This document shows positions 33,581 through 44,462 of a DNA stretch of 64,000 nt, in pieces. Position 1 is the first letter of the stretch. Each line of letters opens with the position of its first letter. A model generated the notes under the pieces. It made no database searches. It was given only the letters and a program-made list of their open reading frames with translations, and was not told the origin of the DNA. The stretch lies in the NCBI RefSeq assembly GCF_000143535.2, contig NC_037311.1:434001-498000 (forward strand), in the 5' to 3' direction. This stretch comes from Botrytis cinerea B05.10 (Eukaryota; Ascomycota; Leotiomycetes; Helotiales; Sclerotiniaceae). Made by a program: the position numbers and the translations under genes.

Positions 33581-35440
33581 AGAGGTGAGGGTTCTTAGAA
33601 GTGAATTTTACAAAAGAGACTCATGACGGCCAGTCAAGCCTTTCTCGACCTGTGTTGATGATCAGCCGTGGATAGTGCTGGGATAGTGCTGACATTTGGA
33701 TGGCGGGAGTTAGTAAGAGCCATCTAATTTGCATTATCATTGGTTAGATGGTCGACACTTAATGGATATATCCGGCTCATGAACAGAGATAATATGGGGA
33801 TCTCCGATGAAGCCAAAACACGTAATTACAAATCGAATATAGAACACCATTGAAGACACTTTTCTCTGCACACTCGTTTTTTTTTCTCGATGAATTTGTA
33901 TCTCGATAGCTTGTTTGAGATACACAATGGCTTTGAAAGACCCCTTCTGCCAGACTCATTTTCTGGTAGGAGGCCAGGGCTACGTTGTTGTCAATTGTAA
34001 GCGTTACTAAATTTTTGTGTAATTATTGGAAAGAACGACCTCTGTATTATGTTCAGAGACAAACTCCGATAGGTAGTCTGTCGATAGAATACCCCGGAAG
34101 GAATTATGGCTCATTGTCATTCGCCATGAGTATCTACAAACTCTATGTGCATCATATATAGGTCGAAGCTATGGGTCTAGAACCTTAGGAATAAAGTTAT
34201 AGAGAACACAAACTCTCCACAGATTCACAAAGAGATCCCAATGGATGTGAAGGGTGATGTCTTTCATTCATCAGCGAATTCAGCAATTTTGTCTAAAATG
34301 CATGATAATGTAGAAAAATGACCGGCCATTCGTGGCTAAAAGGTTCTAGGTGATTAATATGGCAGTCTTGGCCAGTGCTAGTAGGAACGCACTTGAAATC
34401 GCTTTTCGACATAACTACCGTGACTGATTCCCCAATAGCTGCTGCGTACCCGTCACACCAGGTTCCCTACGACGCATTTCCAGTGGGTTCCACAATCGAT
34501 CGTTTGTCAAATCATCTAGTAGGATATTAAGAACTCTATGGTGGTAAATATGAAATATGTTGCATATCTGGATAAGAGATAAAAGTACTAGGTTATAGAA
34601 TGACGATCTTGATACAATGGGCGACACTTTATGAGCTCGCTTAATTGATTAGCATAGTTTTGGTGTTTTTAGGGGGAATCTCTGCGTATGTTGCACATCT
34701 GGATAAGAGATAAAGATGTTTAGCTTCGGAATGATTATCAGAATGCAGATCATATATGACTTATTCTGGTTCTCTGACTGAATACTTTCGATGCTGTTAG
34801 GATTTTGCGGAAGTTTTTCTTTTTGTAAACGAAATTTCCTGTCGTTGATAAAGTCTGTTTGATGATCTTTGTCTCGGTGTTCAAGTTTTCTTCCATGAGT
34901 CTTACTCTGTGTACTGATATTTGGTATTGTATCTCGCAATTGGTGTAAAAGAGTAGAAAGCGGTAGAGGTCACACAAGAAAGCCTTCGCATATACCATAG
35001 TCAACCTAAATAGCTATGCTTAGTGACTGGAGGTGAATCACTACATAGCGACAGCGAGGTGCGAGGACGCACTTAGGCTACAGCACAACGTAGGGGTCAA
35101 AGTAAGAGGGGAAAAGACGATGGACTTTTAGTCTACAGAAGGAGGAACTTTAAATACTAGATTTTCTTGTCACGTGTTTCTCCGCGCACACTGGCATGCT
35201 AGAAGACTGAAATCTGATCAGGTGTCCGCAGTGTAGTATGATATTCGGTAGAGCACTATCCATCAAACGTGATTTTCGATAAAAATATTGTTAAGAGACA
35301 TGCAATAATGTCCATGAGCATGTGTTTTCATTTTGTAAACCGCAAAAGAGCTAATTTAAGATCCAGACTAGACTGAAGGTTTAAAATCCTTTTCAAGATC
35401 TTATACCAGTATGATAATATCTGAGTGACATTAGATTTCA
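33581..35440. other. AT-rich spacer, 1.9 kb
   Basis: Frames up to 96 aa occur (34649-35004, minus) but none has recognisable features. A 25-30 base stretch is duplicated in direct orientation with drift (about 34560-34585 and 34690-34715, sharing ATCTGGATAAGAGATAAA). Nothing else is recognised. Confidence 0.5.
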
Positions 35441-36205
35441 TCATTCTTCCCGATTCTCCATCTCAAATTTATTATCGTGGCCATGACTGCTCTCCGCAGC
35501 TTTCATTTTCGCAATAACCCCCTCTAATATATTGACTTGGGTATCAACACGCATTCTCAAACGATGATCGGCATACATTGCGTTTTCCAGACTTCGATAT
35601 AGTTCGAGATCCCTCGGAGCCGAGATTCCTAAAGAGAAGTTAACAACCGTAAGCCGCGCACTTCCAAACCAAGAAGTAATTATCATCCCACATACCAACA
35701 ACACCAGCACGTCTTCGCGCATCCATATGAAGTGCATCCCGCAAACTCTGTTCAATCGTTGGAAGATACTCAAACCATCTTTCATCAGCCCATCCTTGCA
35801 TCAATTGATAGCAACAGAGCAAGATACTGTGAAAAAGAGGATTTGCTGCGCGGTCCGCAGGTCGATCAAAATGCTTTAATTCATTGCCGATTCGAATATA
35901 GATATTTTCTGGAGAGACGGTTTGGTCGATGACACGTAGAAGTGCGAGCTCTATCTCTCGGCAGAGCAGAGAACCAGGCTTGAGTTCTTGAAAATGTTAG
36001 TTACGCAAAACAAAAAAAAAAGAACGGCGGTCAGAGAAGTAATGGAAAGATATGTTGTTCATGGAATGCATCACCTACCTACAACTCCCTCTGCAGCGTT
36101 GATTGCCCAAGTTAATTGCAAATTGTCTATGAATTCATCAATAGTTCCATTAACAATCTCCATGGAATTGTTTGGGGAAGGAAAACTATCTGATAGCGAT
36201 GTCAT
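35441..36205 (-). CDS. Uncharacterised three-exon protein, 201 aa
   Basis: Exons 36205-36079, 35986-35696 and 35628-35441, with GTAGGT and GTATGT donors and CAAG and TTTAG acceptors. The joined reading is 606 nt with no stop. I do not recognise the family. The product is a soluble, helical, charged protein with no signal or membrane segment: EFIDNLQLTWAINAAEGVV at the start, a middle part with LCREIELALLRVIDQTV, and HFDRPADRAANPLFHSILL, then LMQGWADERWFEYLPTIEQ and a C-terminal amphipathic helix (RVDTQVNILEGVIAKMKAAE). A helical-repeat or small effector-like protein is possible, but no function can be given. Coding is supported by three exons that fit in frame. Confidence 0.65.
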
Positions 36206-37405
36206 TGTTGGTTTGGTGGATTCAATGGATTGATTGAGATTCTCTGGTACGAATCTAGTAGGAAGAGAAAAGGACAGCAGAAGACGAGGTACAGATCAAC
36301 AGCTAAGCTGTTGGAACTGTAGTTTGTTTTATTGTAAGAAAGCTCGAGCATCAAAGTGTGGGAGACAATTTATAGCCGAGGGCTTGAGTGAAAGTTGTTC
36401 ACAAGATGTTTCTAGCAATTTTTTTTGTAAATCAGTTGATAGTTGGATAGTGAATTTGCTATAATTCTTGTCGGTTAGTGGTCGATAAAAAAAAAGGTTG
36501 AAGGTGTAGTCAATAAGGTGTGTGTAAGAGAAATGGGAAACAATGAACAGTAATTTTTTGTATTGAATGAGGGGCGCCATTGAGGAGGACATAAGTTGGG
36601 CTAGATCTAAGGCAATAACAAACAATTTCTTGTGCCGACTTGACTGTAAGTAAGTAAATGATAACTTTTTCATCTAAAATATATTTGGAAATGGGTAGCA
36701 CCCGAAAGAAACTATGAATCCTCGAGTGCTATTATAAATTTCAATTGCGGTCAATATATGGTTAGCACCGTCATAGAACTTAATTCACGAGAGAAAAAAA
36801 CTGAGAAGATGCAACTTAATGAGAGGGAAAGCTCTTCTTGCGATTTGAGAACTGATACACCCAATATCATATGGTGAATGAATCTCTTTGAGCTCTACAA
36901 CTGCCAAGAGCTTCATAGCCATGATAATACTTGAGAAGATACTATACGGGATGAGAAGGATTATCCGCAATGAAATGGTACATGTGATTTTCATTGAAGA
37001 CAACAGAACAGGAATTTAGAGCATTTGAGACTAGAATATCAAGAAAAGACTCCAAACACGCAAACATGCTGTAAATTTGACAACCGAGAAGAATGGGCAA
37101 CGTCAAATTGTCAGGAAGAGTGATCAAAGAGATGGTGGGATACAAGTGAAGGATTGTAGCTAATGTGATATTCTCGATAGAGAACCTTGGAATGTCTCAG
37201 TCATTCTGCAAGACGGTTGGTTTTTATTCACTTCCAGAATATTTCCCCCAAAACCCACAACAAATTCTACTGTCAGCCATTAGTGAAAGTAGAAGCCAAG
37301 ACAGTTTGGAAATCAATAATAAATGATATGTTTAAGTAATCACCGCTGACTTATATATGCTTGACTCTACCGTCGTTAGATTTTCATACTCGTATTGGTT
37401 TTCAT
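36206..37405. other. Spacer with weak minus-strand frames
   Basis: Frames at 36329-36673 and 36785-37145 on the minus strand are hydrophobic and AT-driven, without recognisable features. The left part is the promoter of the 201-aa gene. Confidence 0.45.
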
Positions 37406-37735
37406 TCACTTCAAAGAATTGATAAGACTGACCATCCTTGGTTGAATCCCATGTGTATCTGGCGAAGCCCTTCTTCTGGCCCATTGTTTGAAGATATTCA
37501 ACAACTGCTGATTGCCATCTTTATTCTCATTTGACTCAACTTCAATTGCGAGACATTTCACACCCGTCTGCAAACATGAGGCACATTTTACGAAACCATT
37601 TTGCAACACTTCGTTGATTTGGACCTCAGCGATCGCTGATGTCCCAACAGTCAATGATGGATTTCTTGGGAACTTCACTGCATTGCAAATAAGCTCACAA
37701 GTCAAGATATAGCGGAAGTTGGAATTGCCGTTCAT
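37406..37735 (-). CDS. Doubtful 109-aa Cys-containing protein
   Basis: A single frame from ATG at 37735, with KCASCLQTGVKCLAIEVES and a Lys/Asn-rich patch followed by a basic tail (KQWARRRA). No signal peptide or family is recognised. A GTGAGC donor-like word (37696-37701) and a TGCAG acceptor nearby could cut out part of the N-terminus, so the exact exon structure is open. It may be an orphan gene or chance. Confidence 0.25.
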   Translation of the reverse strand: MNGNSNFRYILTCELICNAVKFPRNPSLTVGTSAIAEVQINEVLQNGFVKCASCLQTGVKCLAIEVESNENKDGNQQLLNIFKQWARRRASPDTHGIQPRMVSLINSLK

Positions 37736-38248
37736 TCAATATTGCGGAGCTTGCGGACACACAGCGAGGTTTTTCCTGCATCCTGAAGCATTATGCATTA
37801 AGAACTCTCATGTGCATCGCACCTTCGCTTTCTTTTTCTCGAGACTAACGTCAACGAAGGGAATCTCTTGGAGAGCCAGGCTTCCCAGAAAGAAGTCTAG
37901 CCAGATCCAAGAACTTCCAGCATCATAAATGGTGTAAGTCACAAACACAGTATCTATACGTGAGTCGATACGCCCAAAAGTTGGCTGTTTCTTATTGCTA
38001 AGCTACAACGCAGATCACAAAAGTTTGGGCTTCTATAGCTAACTTATATCTTTAGCATCGCCATACCGCTCTAAATATCAAAACTCACAAGGCATTGAAC
38101 CAAATACATAATTGACCATCTACTATCCAAAGAAAGAAAAACGCCAGAGCCGAGTTGGTGAATTGAGTAGCAACCTACACTTCACAGACTGGGTCGGATC
38201 GATCCACCTAAACAAAATACAACAATAAGCTCATCCGTGTAAAATTTC

Positions 38249-38597
38249 CTAGTAGACCCGACGAGAACGGTAGTGGCGGTAGCGAAGTCGCTTTTGTCTG
38301 TCGATGAATGGAATCTATTATTGATACTTGATCAGTACAACTGGATCTATGTCAAGCAGTTAGAATTACCGTGTCTATAGTGTAACTGGCGTCTTTCTCT
38401 TCCTCGAGCTTCTTTCTCCATGCAGCATCCACTAAAAAATTGTATTGGCTTTGAGCGAAAGCTAATGCGGTATCGTAATTCAACTTTGCTCTGTATTCAT
38501 TATCGCAGACGTGACAGGCGCCCGAACGATATCCGTAATCTTCTCCTAAACTGTTCAGATTTTCTTCGTTGTCGCAGAGTCTACCGTCTCGGGACAT
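38249..38597 (-). CDS. Possible small Cys-containing protein with basic tail
   Basis: Two exons, 38597-38370 and 38314-38249; the intron has GTAATT donor, TACTGAT-like branch and AATAG acceptor. From ATG at 38597 the product is 97 aa. It contains MSRDGRLCDNEEN, a Cys pair (ACHVCDNEY), an Asp/Glu/Lys-rich middle and a very basic C-terminus (RQKRLRYRHYRSRRVY). An acceptor-like CAG lies directly before the ATG, so an upstream exon is likely and the 5' end is unresolved. The family is not recognised. Splicing and the unusual tail argue for a real gene. Confidence 0.4.
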
Positions 38598-39653
38598 ACT
38601 GCAAAGTTGGTATGTCCATTTCGTCCATTTGTGTGCAAGTTCACCATTTAAAAGAAGTAAACAACCAGTCGACTCCAAGATAATAGATGAGATCTTGCAC
38701 ATTTCGCCCAGTGATGACCCAAATCGGGAGGTAGTGATGATCTTCTGGTCTCTAGATTACGTTCGAAAGTAGTTGAACTGAGGTGACAAACGGAGTGGGA
38801 TTTAGTGGAAGTAAAACTCCATCTATAGATCTTGGTCGTCTTGCAGAGTTTATTCAGTGGGCAATTAGTCACTTGGGTTACACTCCTAGGCTCCATCTTT
38901 TGCCCAATGAAAACTGATTTTGATAGATTTGGTAGACTATGGCTTTGTGTTTCTTTTTCCTTGGACCCTTTGCGCGTTTTTAAATTGAGGTAACACGAAA
39001 TCGCGGTGTGACTGATTTGCGACAGCCAGTATCTGGATTCCTGATCACTGCATAATTTTGGTGTAACAGATTAATTCGAGCCTCATAAATTATTGGAGGA
39101 TTAGTGCAGTTGCCGTGTGCAAAGCAAAGAGGGCAATTAATGCACGTGTTTCCTTGAATATACAGAGCGGAGAGTCGAAACAAGACCTACCTCGGCTATC
39201 TTTATCTTCCAAACCGCCAATCCAACTCTGATAACGATCAAATTATTCAAACAAATCGATGCTGGCAATGATAGCATACATCACACTAACAATTTTCTTC
39301 CTCGCTCGTACAGCCCATTTTTATTTTTCTTTGCTAATAAGAATATTCTTATCCCGGTTCCACCATTAAGTCTTCGTTGTGATTATGACGCTTTGATCAT
39401 GCAATTCAATGGCATTTTCCTAATGCGGTAATTCCCATCTCCTATTTCGGTAGCGAGACAGAAAGCTTAATAATTCGGAAATAGTGGGTGCACGGACTAT
39501 TCCTCCATATCTGCTTCAACAAACAGTCTATATAAGCCATGCCGTTCACACTTATTAATTCTAAAACATTCTGCTCATCATTGTGTTTACTCTTCTCTGA
39601 ATTATCGATCTTATTCAACACCAAATCCAAAAATAGTCAGGCAATTAATAGAG
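38598..39653. other. Spacer upstream of the GFA-family gene
   Basis: May hold a missing 5' exon of the preceding minus-strand gene (a frame at 38648-38896 is suggestive but unproven) and, at the right, the promoter of the GFA gene. Otherwise AT-rich with short frames only. Confidence 0.45.
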
Positions 39654-40234
39654 ATGGCTTATATCTCCACCAGGGACAAATCCAAGCCTTACTTCCCTCT
39701 CGCCGGCGGAGCAAATGACGGGTGGTCTAATGAAGATGAAGCAACAGCAACATGTTTCTGTGGCGCTGTACAAATTGCATTCGTAAGTAGAAAACTGAAG
39801 ACACTAGATACAATATTCTAACACTTGGTTTCACTTGGCAGCCAACCCAAGGCCCCGGTCTAATCACTACATTCATCTGCCACTGCCACGACTGTCGCAA
39901 AATCACGGCCTCGATGTTCGCATCTAACTTTACTATCGCTGACTCTCACTTAAAACACATACGTGGCCGTGAAAACCTGAAAGTCTTCAGTCAATCCAAG
40001 ACCATCGCGACCGGAGAGACAATGGCCAATCACTTTTGTGGAACTTGTGGTACGCTCATGTATCGTGTTGGCTCAAGGTTTCCAAAGATGAGCATTTTGA
40101 GAATTGGGACTGTAGATGATTTTCATTTACATGAGACGAAGTTAAGGCCGGGAAGAGAACAGTTCACAAATGGGAGAGTAGGGTGGTTGAAAGAAGTGGA
40201 GGGGGTGAAACAGTTTGAAGAAGGTGCCTTTTAG
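39654..40234 (+). CDS. GFA family zinc protein (glutathione/formaldehyde-activating-like)
   Basis: Two exons, 39654-39782 and 39842-40234, with a 59-base intron (GTAAGT, GGCAG); 173 aa. GFA/CENP-V proteins share a beta-rich fold binding zinc through CxC and CxxC motifs. Here they are TCFCGAV in exon 1, CHCHDCRKI in exon 2, and FCGTCGT, with the typical downstream VGSRFPKMSILRIGTVDD. The named founder helps glutathione react with formaldehyde, but most fungal members are uncharacterised and substrate cannot be inferred. Length fits the single-domain form. The product appears cytosolic. Confidence 0.88.
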
Positions 40235-40438
40235 CTGAAATATGTGGGATATACGGAGTAGTAATATCCAGATCGCAGAATATAAAGCGAGAATTGAGTT
40301 CAATATCTATATGAAATTAGAATAAGTCGGCCGTAAACCTTTTGACATTCTCCAGTGATGATTAATGCTTTTCCCATTGTTCTTTCAAAATAGGAAACAA
40401 TACAGTCAAGTGACTTTTAGAGAACAAAACCCCGACTA

Positions 40439-41798
40439 TCAGTTAACGTTCGGAATATTACTAATGAATACTACCAATACAGCACAATATCTAGCTCTGT
40501 TAGCCTTTTTCACTAAAATCGGTTCCAAATAAATCATGGAAGTTAACTCACCCAGCAGCAGCGCCGAATATTTCATGTCTTTTGGCCTGGGTAAAAAGTG
40601 ACAAAACAGCCGAAAACAACAGTGTAAAAACAAGTAGCACGCCAATACTAACTGTATATGTAATATCCAGGTTATGATGCTCAGTAAGCCTGTACAAGAG
40701 AAACACTGGAAGAATGAGAAGAAGAAGTAAGACAAGCACAAGAAGACTTGTTACGAATGTGTCTTTTCGGGACTTGCTATAGAAATGAAGATTTGGGTCT
40801 GTTGTCTTTTCTCGGTCCTCCGCGGTGCAAAAAATTGACTATTTATTGTTAGCGCTTGAATTTATTACAGGAAGAACGCTACTTTGTACTTGTAGAAATG
40901 CACAATGAAAGATTTGCAGAAATCTTTCGGTCATGGTATCGAGGTATGCTCCTTCTCTTCCCTCGCGCAATGTAATGAGATCATTCTTCTCATATATGAA
41001 ACCTTGCTCCTCGTCAACAAGAGGCTTCTTGTCAAAAATGTATCTTTCAACACTTCTGTAATCACTGTCAGCAGGACGGTTCATGGCATTTACATGCTGA
41101 GAACGGAGTAGTAACTCGTCTACAGTACTCAAGTTAGCATACACGTTGTCAATTCTGGTGACTTGGAAATGCGCACCATAAGCAGCTAATTTTTCTTCGA
41201 TTTCGTTCAAGACTACAGTCCTTGTCCGAAGGTTTGGATCTTCAGCAAGCTCCTTTTTCTCGGCTGCCATATCTGCGTTTCTAGATCGTGCGCGTCGTCT
41301 ATCGGGTGCATCATCTGCTTCATCAAGGTCGTCTAGTTCATCTAGTTCCATTTCGAGTCGACGAATTTCATCTTGTTTACGGAGAAGTAAACGCGAATGA
41401 AGATATCCGAAACGTCGATAGATTTTGAAGTTCTCATCGCTATCGAGAAATATGCTTAAAGATCTATAGCTCTTTTGATTCTCAGATACTATGAAACAAT
41501 TTATTGGCCAATGAATTCTATAGTTTTCTTACAAAAACTTACAACTTCTCACATGGGGTTTTCGCAAGTTCTCATCAGTGTTAGATCTTGATATCCGCCA
41601 AGGACGCCATTGAGTAAGCGACTCTCGATATTGAAGAACCGTTTTGGATGTAGGAGTAGATGAATTCGTTACAAAAGTGCTTCCCTCAGAGAATTTATTG
41701 GAGATAGTAGGCGAAGTACATGGAGAGTTGAATAATGGTAACGTGTTTGAAGCCATTTCTTCTGGTATCTGCTGAAGTGATGTGGAATAAACGGACAT
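40439..41798 (-). CDS. DUF6594 membrane protein
   Basis: Four exons: 41798-41543, 41488-40890, 40838-40552 and 40496-40439; 1200 nt, 399 aa. The N-terminal 85 residues are Ser/Thr-rich. The DUF6594-type core starts with YRSLSIFLDSDENFKIYRRF, continues through LLLRKQDEIRRLEMELDELDD, and contains ERYIFDKKPLVDEEQGFIYE. The C-terminus holds hydrophobic segments (SLLVLVLLLLLILPVFLLY, VSIGVLLVFTLLFSAVLSLF), then QAKRHEIFGAAAGARYCAVLVVF, a closing pattern common in this fungal family, which is restored only by the last splice. The family has no known function and is strongly expanded in filamentous ascomycetes. All four exons stay in frame. Confidence 0.85.
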
Positions 41799-42044
41799 CT
41801 GATGAACGGAATAGTATAGTTTATATCGACGTTTTAATTGAAGTTGGCTTTGAGGCTATAAGACTTGACAATGAAATCTGTACCATTTTTTTTTTTCATC
41901 TTTAAAAAATGGGCAATAGCAATGCCTGCGAGAAGCACTCAGCTGAGATACACGGCTGCAAATGGCGGGTTGCACTAGAGCTTATGCAATTACAGCCTGT
42001 CATGTACAGCCAATGAAATATCGGCCCCACCATAAGCCGCATAA

Positions 42045-42433
42045 TCAAGCTGAATCGAGCCTTTCCTGTTTGACCCATTCACCTTCCTGATACAGAGCCC
42101 CAGTCTTTGGGTCCTTGACTTGATACACGAACTTTCCCTTCTCTTGCTTTCTTGCAAAGATTTTGAACTCAAAATTCCCTTTCCTTGGAATGCTCAACCA
42201 AGCACTGTCCTCCACATTGAATAACGCAATTGACTAGCTTGATAATTAGAATGATTCATTGACAACGGAGTTTGAACGAATACTGACGTCCGAAGGATTC
42301 TTAGACTCTGTATAGATTGACCGGTCCTCAGGTGTCTGTGGTCTCTTTTGAAAATCAGTACGACTAGTAATCTATGCTGTATAAGCTGTTAACTCACAAT
42401 GATGTCTGCCTCAATTGACGATGTTTCCGACAT
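42045..42433 (-). CDS. Orphan 93-aa protein, three exons
   Basis: Exons 42433-42398, 42344-42288 and 42233-42045, with GTGAGT and GTCAGT donors and CAAAAG and CTAG acceptors. The first intron ends in AAG, which is less usual. The product starts MSETSSIEADII, is acidic at first, then has a compact globular-looking part: SIALFNVEDSAWLSIPRKG, NFEFKIFARKQEKGKFVYQV, DPKTGALYQEGEWVKQERLD. Alternating hydrophobic residues suggest a small beta-sheet domain. No family is recognised. It is divergent from the caspase-like gene with about 460 bases between the start codons, so they may be co-regulated. Confidence 0.55.
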
Positions 42434-42892
42434 TTCGTAAGGCAGATTGATAGGTCGTCTTTTGGAGATGGTATATAGTGAAGACTGTGATTACGGAAAT
42501 TTGATTTGAAGAGAGTTGAATCTGCCCAGAGGAAAGCCTAATGAGAAGATCTTTAAATCAACCTTTCTAAGGCTCTGCAGAGCCTCGATCTAATATTACC
42601 TGCATAATGGCATGGATTACAAGCGGTCACACGCTTACGATCAGTGTGGTCACCAATCGATTAGCCAAAGAAACGAAGGATTTACGGTGGGGCTTATCTT
42701 CAATCTGCTAAGCCACATAATCCCTCATCTTTTGTATGTCCAGCTTTGGCGCAACTGAATCAAGAACTCATACATAAGTGGCAATTCTCAGCATAACCCC
42801 GCTGGTTCGTTACGAAACTCCAACCAGAAGGATTTACCGTACGAAGCTACTAAATCGCGTTCTAGACTTTCTCTCGGTGTTCAAACCACGCG
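42434..42892. promoter_or_regulatory. Shared divergent promoter, orphan / caspase-like gene
   Basis: 459 bases between two start codons. It contains a perfect 16-base palindrome, AGGCTCTGCAGAGCCT, at 42570-42585. No other motif is called. Confidence 0.5.
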
Positions 42893-44462
42893 ATGGCGTC
42901 CAGCAAGTCAAATTCTATTTTGAAACCTGACCATGATATCAAAAGGGTTGCAACTTCCACCATCGTTATTCCAGACTACCAAGATAAAGAGGCATCAAAT
43001 GATTCCAAATTCAAAGCAATTTTCGATGAGCATATGAGTGCAAAGAATGCTTCTGTTGCATACCGTGAAGTTCATGTTCTTTTGTTGTCATGGGACCGCA
43101 AAGATGATGACCTCCATGTAGAACAAGAGGTACTATCTGTTCAGGAGGGGCTACTTCTTCGATGGTGCTAACATTAGCAGGTTGCGGATCTCGAGAGTGT
43201 ATTTCGGGACACTTTCAAATATAAAACAACACAAAAGATTTTGCAGCAGAATCCAAGGAAGCACCCGCAAGCTCAAATAAACTTGTATCTTGCCGAGTTT
43301 GTTCACAATTATGATGATCCAAACACTCTTCTTATTGTCTACTATGCCGGGCATGGCAAGCTTAGCGACGATGGGGATGGATTGGCTTTAACTCCGTAAG
43401 ACATGGAAAGCTTTCCCCATTTATGGAAATTTCTAACACGCAATCAGATCAACAACTCAGCCAGATGAAGAGAATGAGTTGAATGAGATTGTCTGGAGCT
43501 CCGCGGAACACAACATACAAAACACTAAAAGTGATTTTCTGGTCATATTTGACTGCTGCAATGCCGGCGCAATGGATCGCAGTGTTCGTGGTGGTGACTT
43601 CACCAGAAGAGCCTTTGAATACATGGCTGCGACTTCTCAAAACTCAACTACGAGAAAGCCAGGCCCTAAGTCATTCACTGCTGCCCTCATCTGGGCTCTT
43701 GAAGAATTGGTTCGCTCCAAGCCTGGGAAGCGTTTCAGTACGCAAGAACTGACCCGAAAAATCTTCCAAGCACCCAACTTTCCTAAAACCCAGGCTCCAA
43801 GATTAATGGAACCAGGCCCGAAAGGATCTTTGAGGAAAATTGTTCTTGTTCCTCTCGATCAGCAAGTAAAATTCGGGGACCGAGGAGAGCATAGCAGTGG
43901 ACAGATCGATGATATAAAAGAGACATTGAATCTTCGATTCGTCTTCAATCGTAAAATCACCAACAAGATAGTTAGAGAGCTTGCTAAGGATCTAACCAAT
44001 CTTATAAGTGGGGGAGATTTTGTGGCATCCACAGTCCTTTGGGATGGGATCAACACTTCTAATTCGACAAAGAAAAGATTCCGTGATGTTGTCAGCCATG
44101 TCATTGGTCAGAACCACCAAAAGAATCGGAGTAAATCATCGATTCTAGATATGGATGGTGTACAATTCTCGCCAACCACACCAACCACACCAACAATAGG
44201 ACAAGAATTGTCAGCTTCATCCGAAGATAGTACCAATGATGAACCCAATCCAGAGCTTTCACTTCCAAGCCCTTCCTCAGAGATCGCGATAAATGGAGGA
44301 GAGACAAGTGTGAGAGACGAAGATTCAGATACATCTAAAAAGAGAAAACGAGAGGAGAAGACGATTCACGACTTGGAAGCTGTTGACACCATTTCTAACT
44401 CGTCACTTACGACCCGTCAGGCACGACAGACTAAACGTCACTCTGGTGACCGGAGGCTCTAG
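42893..44462 (+). CDS. Caspase-like cysteine protease (peptidase C14 type)
   Basis: Three exons, 42893-43129, 43181-43395 and 43448-44462; 488 aa. Clan CD proteases of this type use a Cys/His dyad. His is at about 137 (VYYAGHGKLSDDG) and Cys at about 188 (VIFDCCNAGAMD), each after a hydrophobic strand as in caspases. The p20-like domain covers about residues 55-260. The rest is a non-homologous tail: a helical stretch (KITNKIVRELAKDLTNLIS), then Ser/Thr/Pro-rich, Glu/Asp-rich segments and a basic patch (SKKRKREEK) that could be a nuclear signal. There is no Pro/Gln-rich metacaspase prodomain, and the YYAGHG plus DCCNAG pair differs from the canonical DSCHSG, so I call it caspase-like rather than metacaspase. 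Role in cell death or heterokaryon incompatibility is only a possibility. Confidence 0.8.

Noticed and set aside
41990..42172. 60-aa Ser/Arg-rich minus-strand frame
   Set aside because: It is an out-of-frame reading of the third exon of the 93-aa gene.
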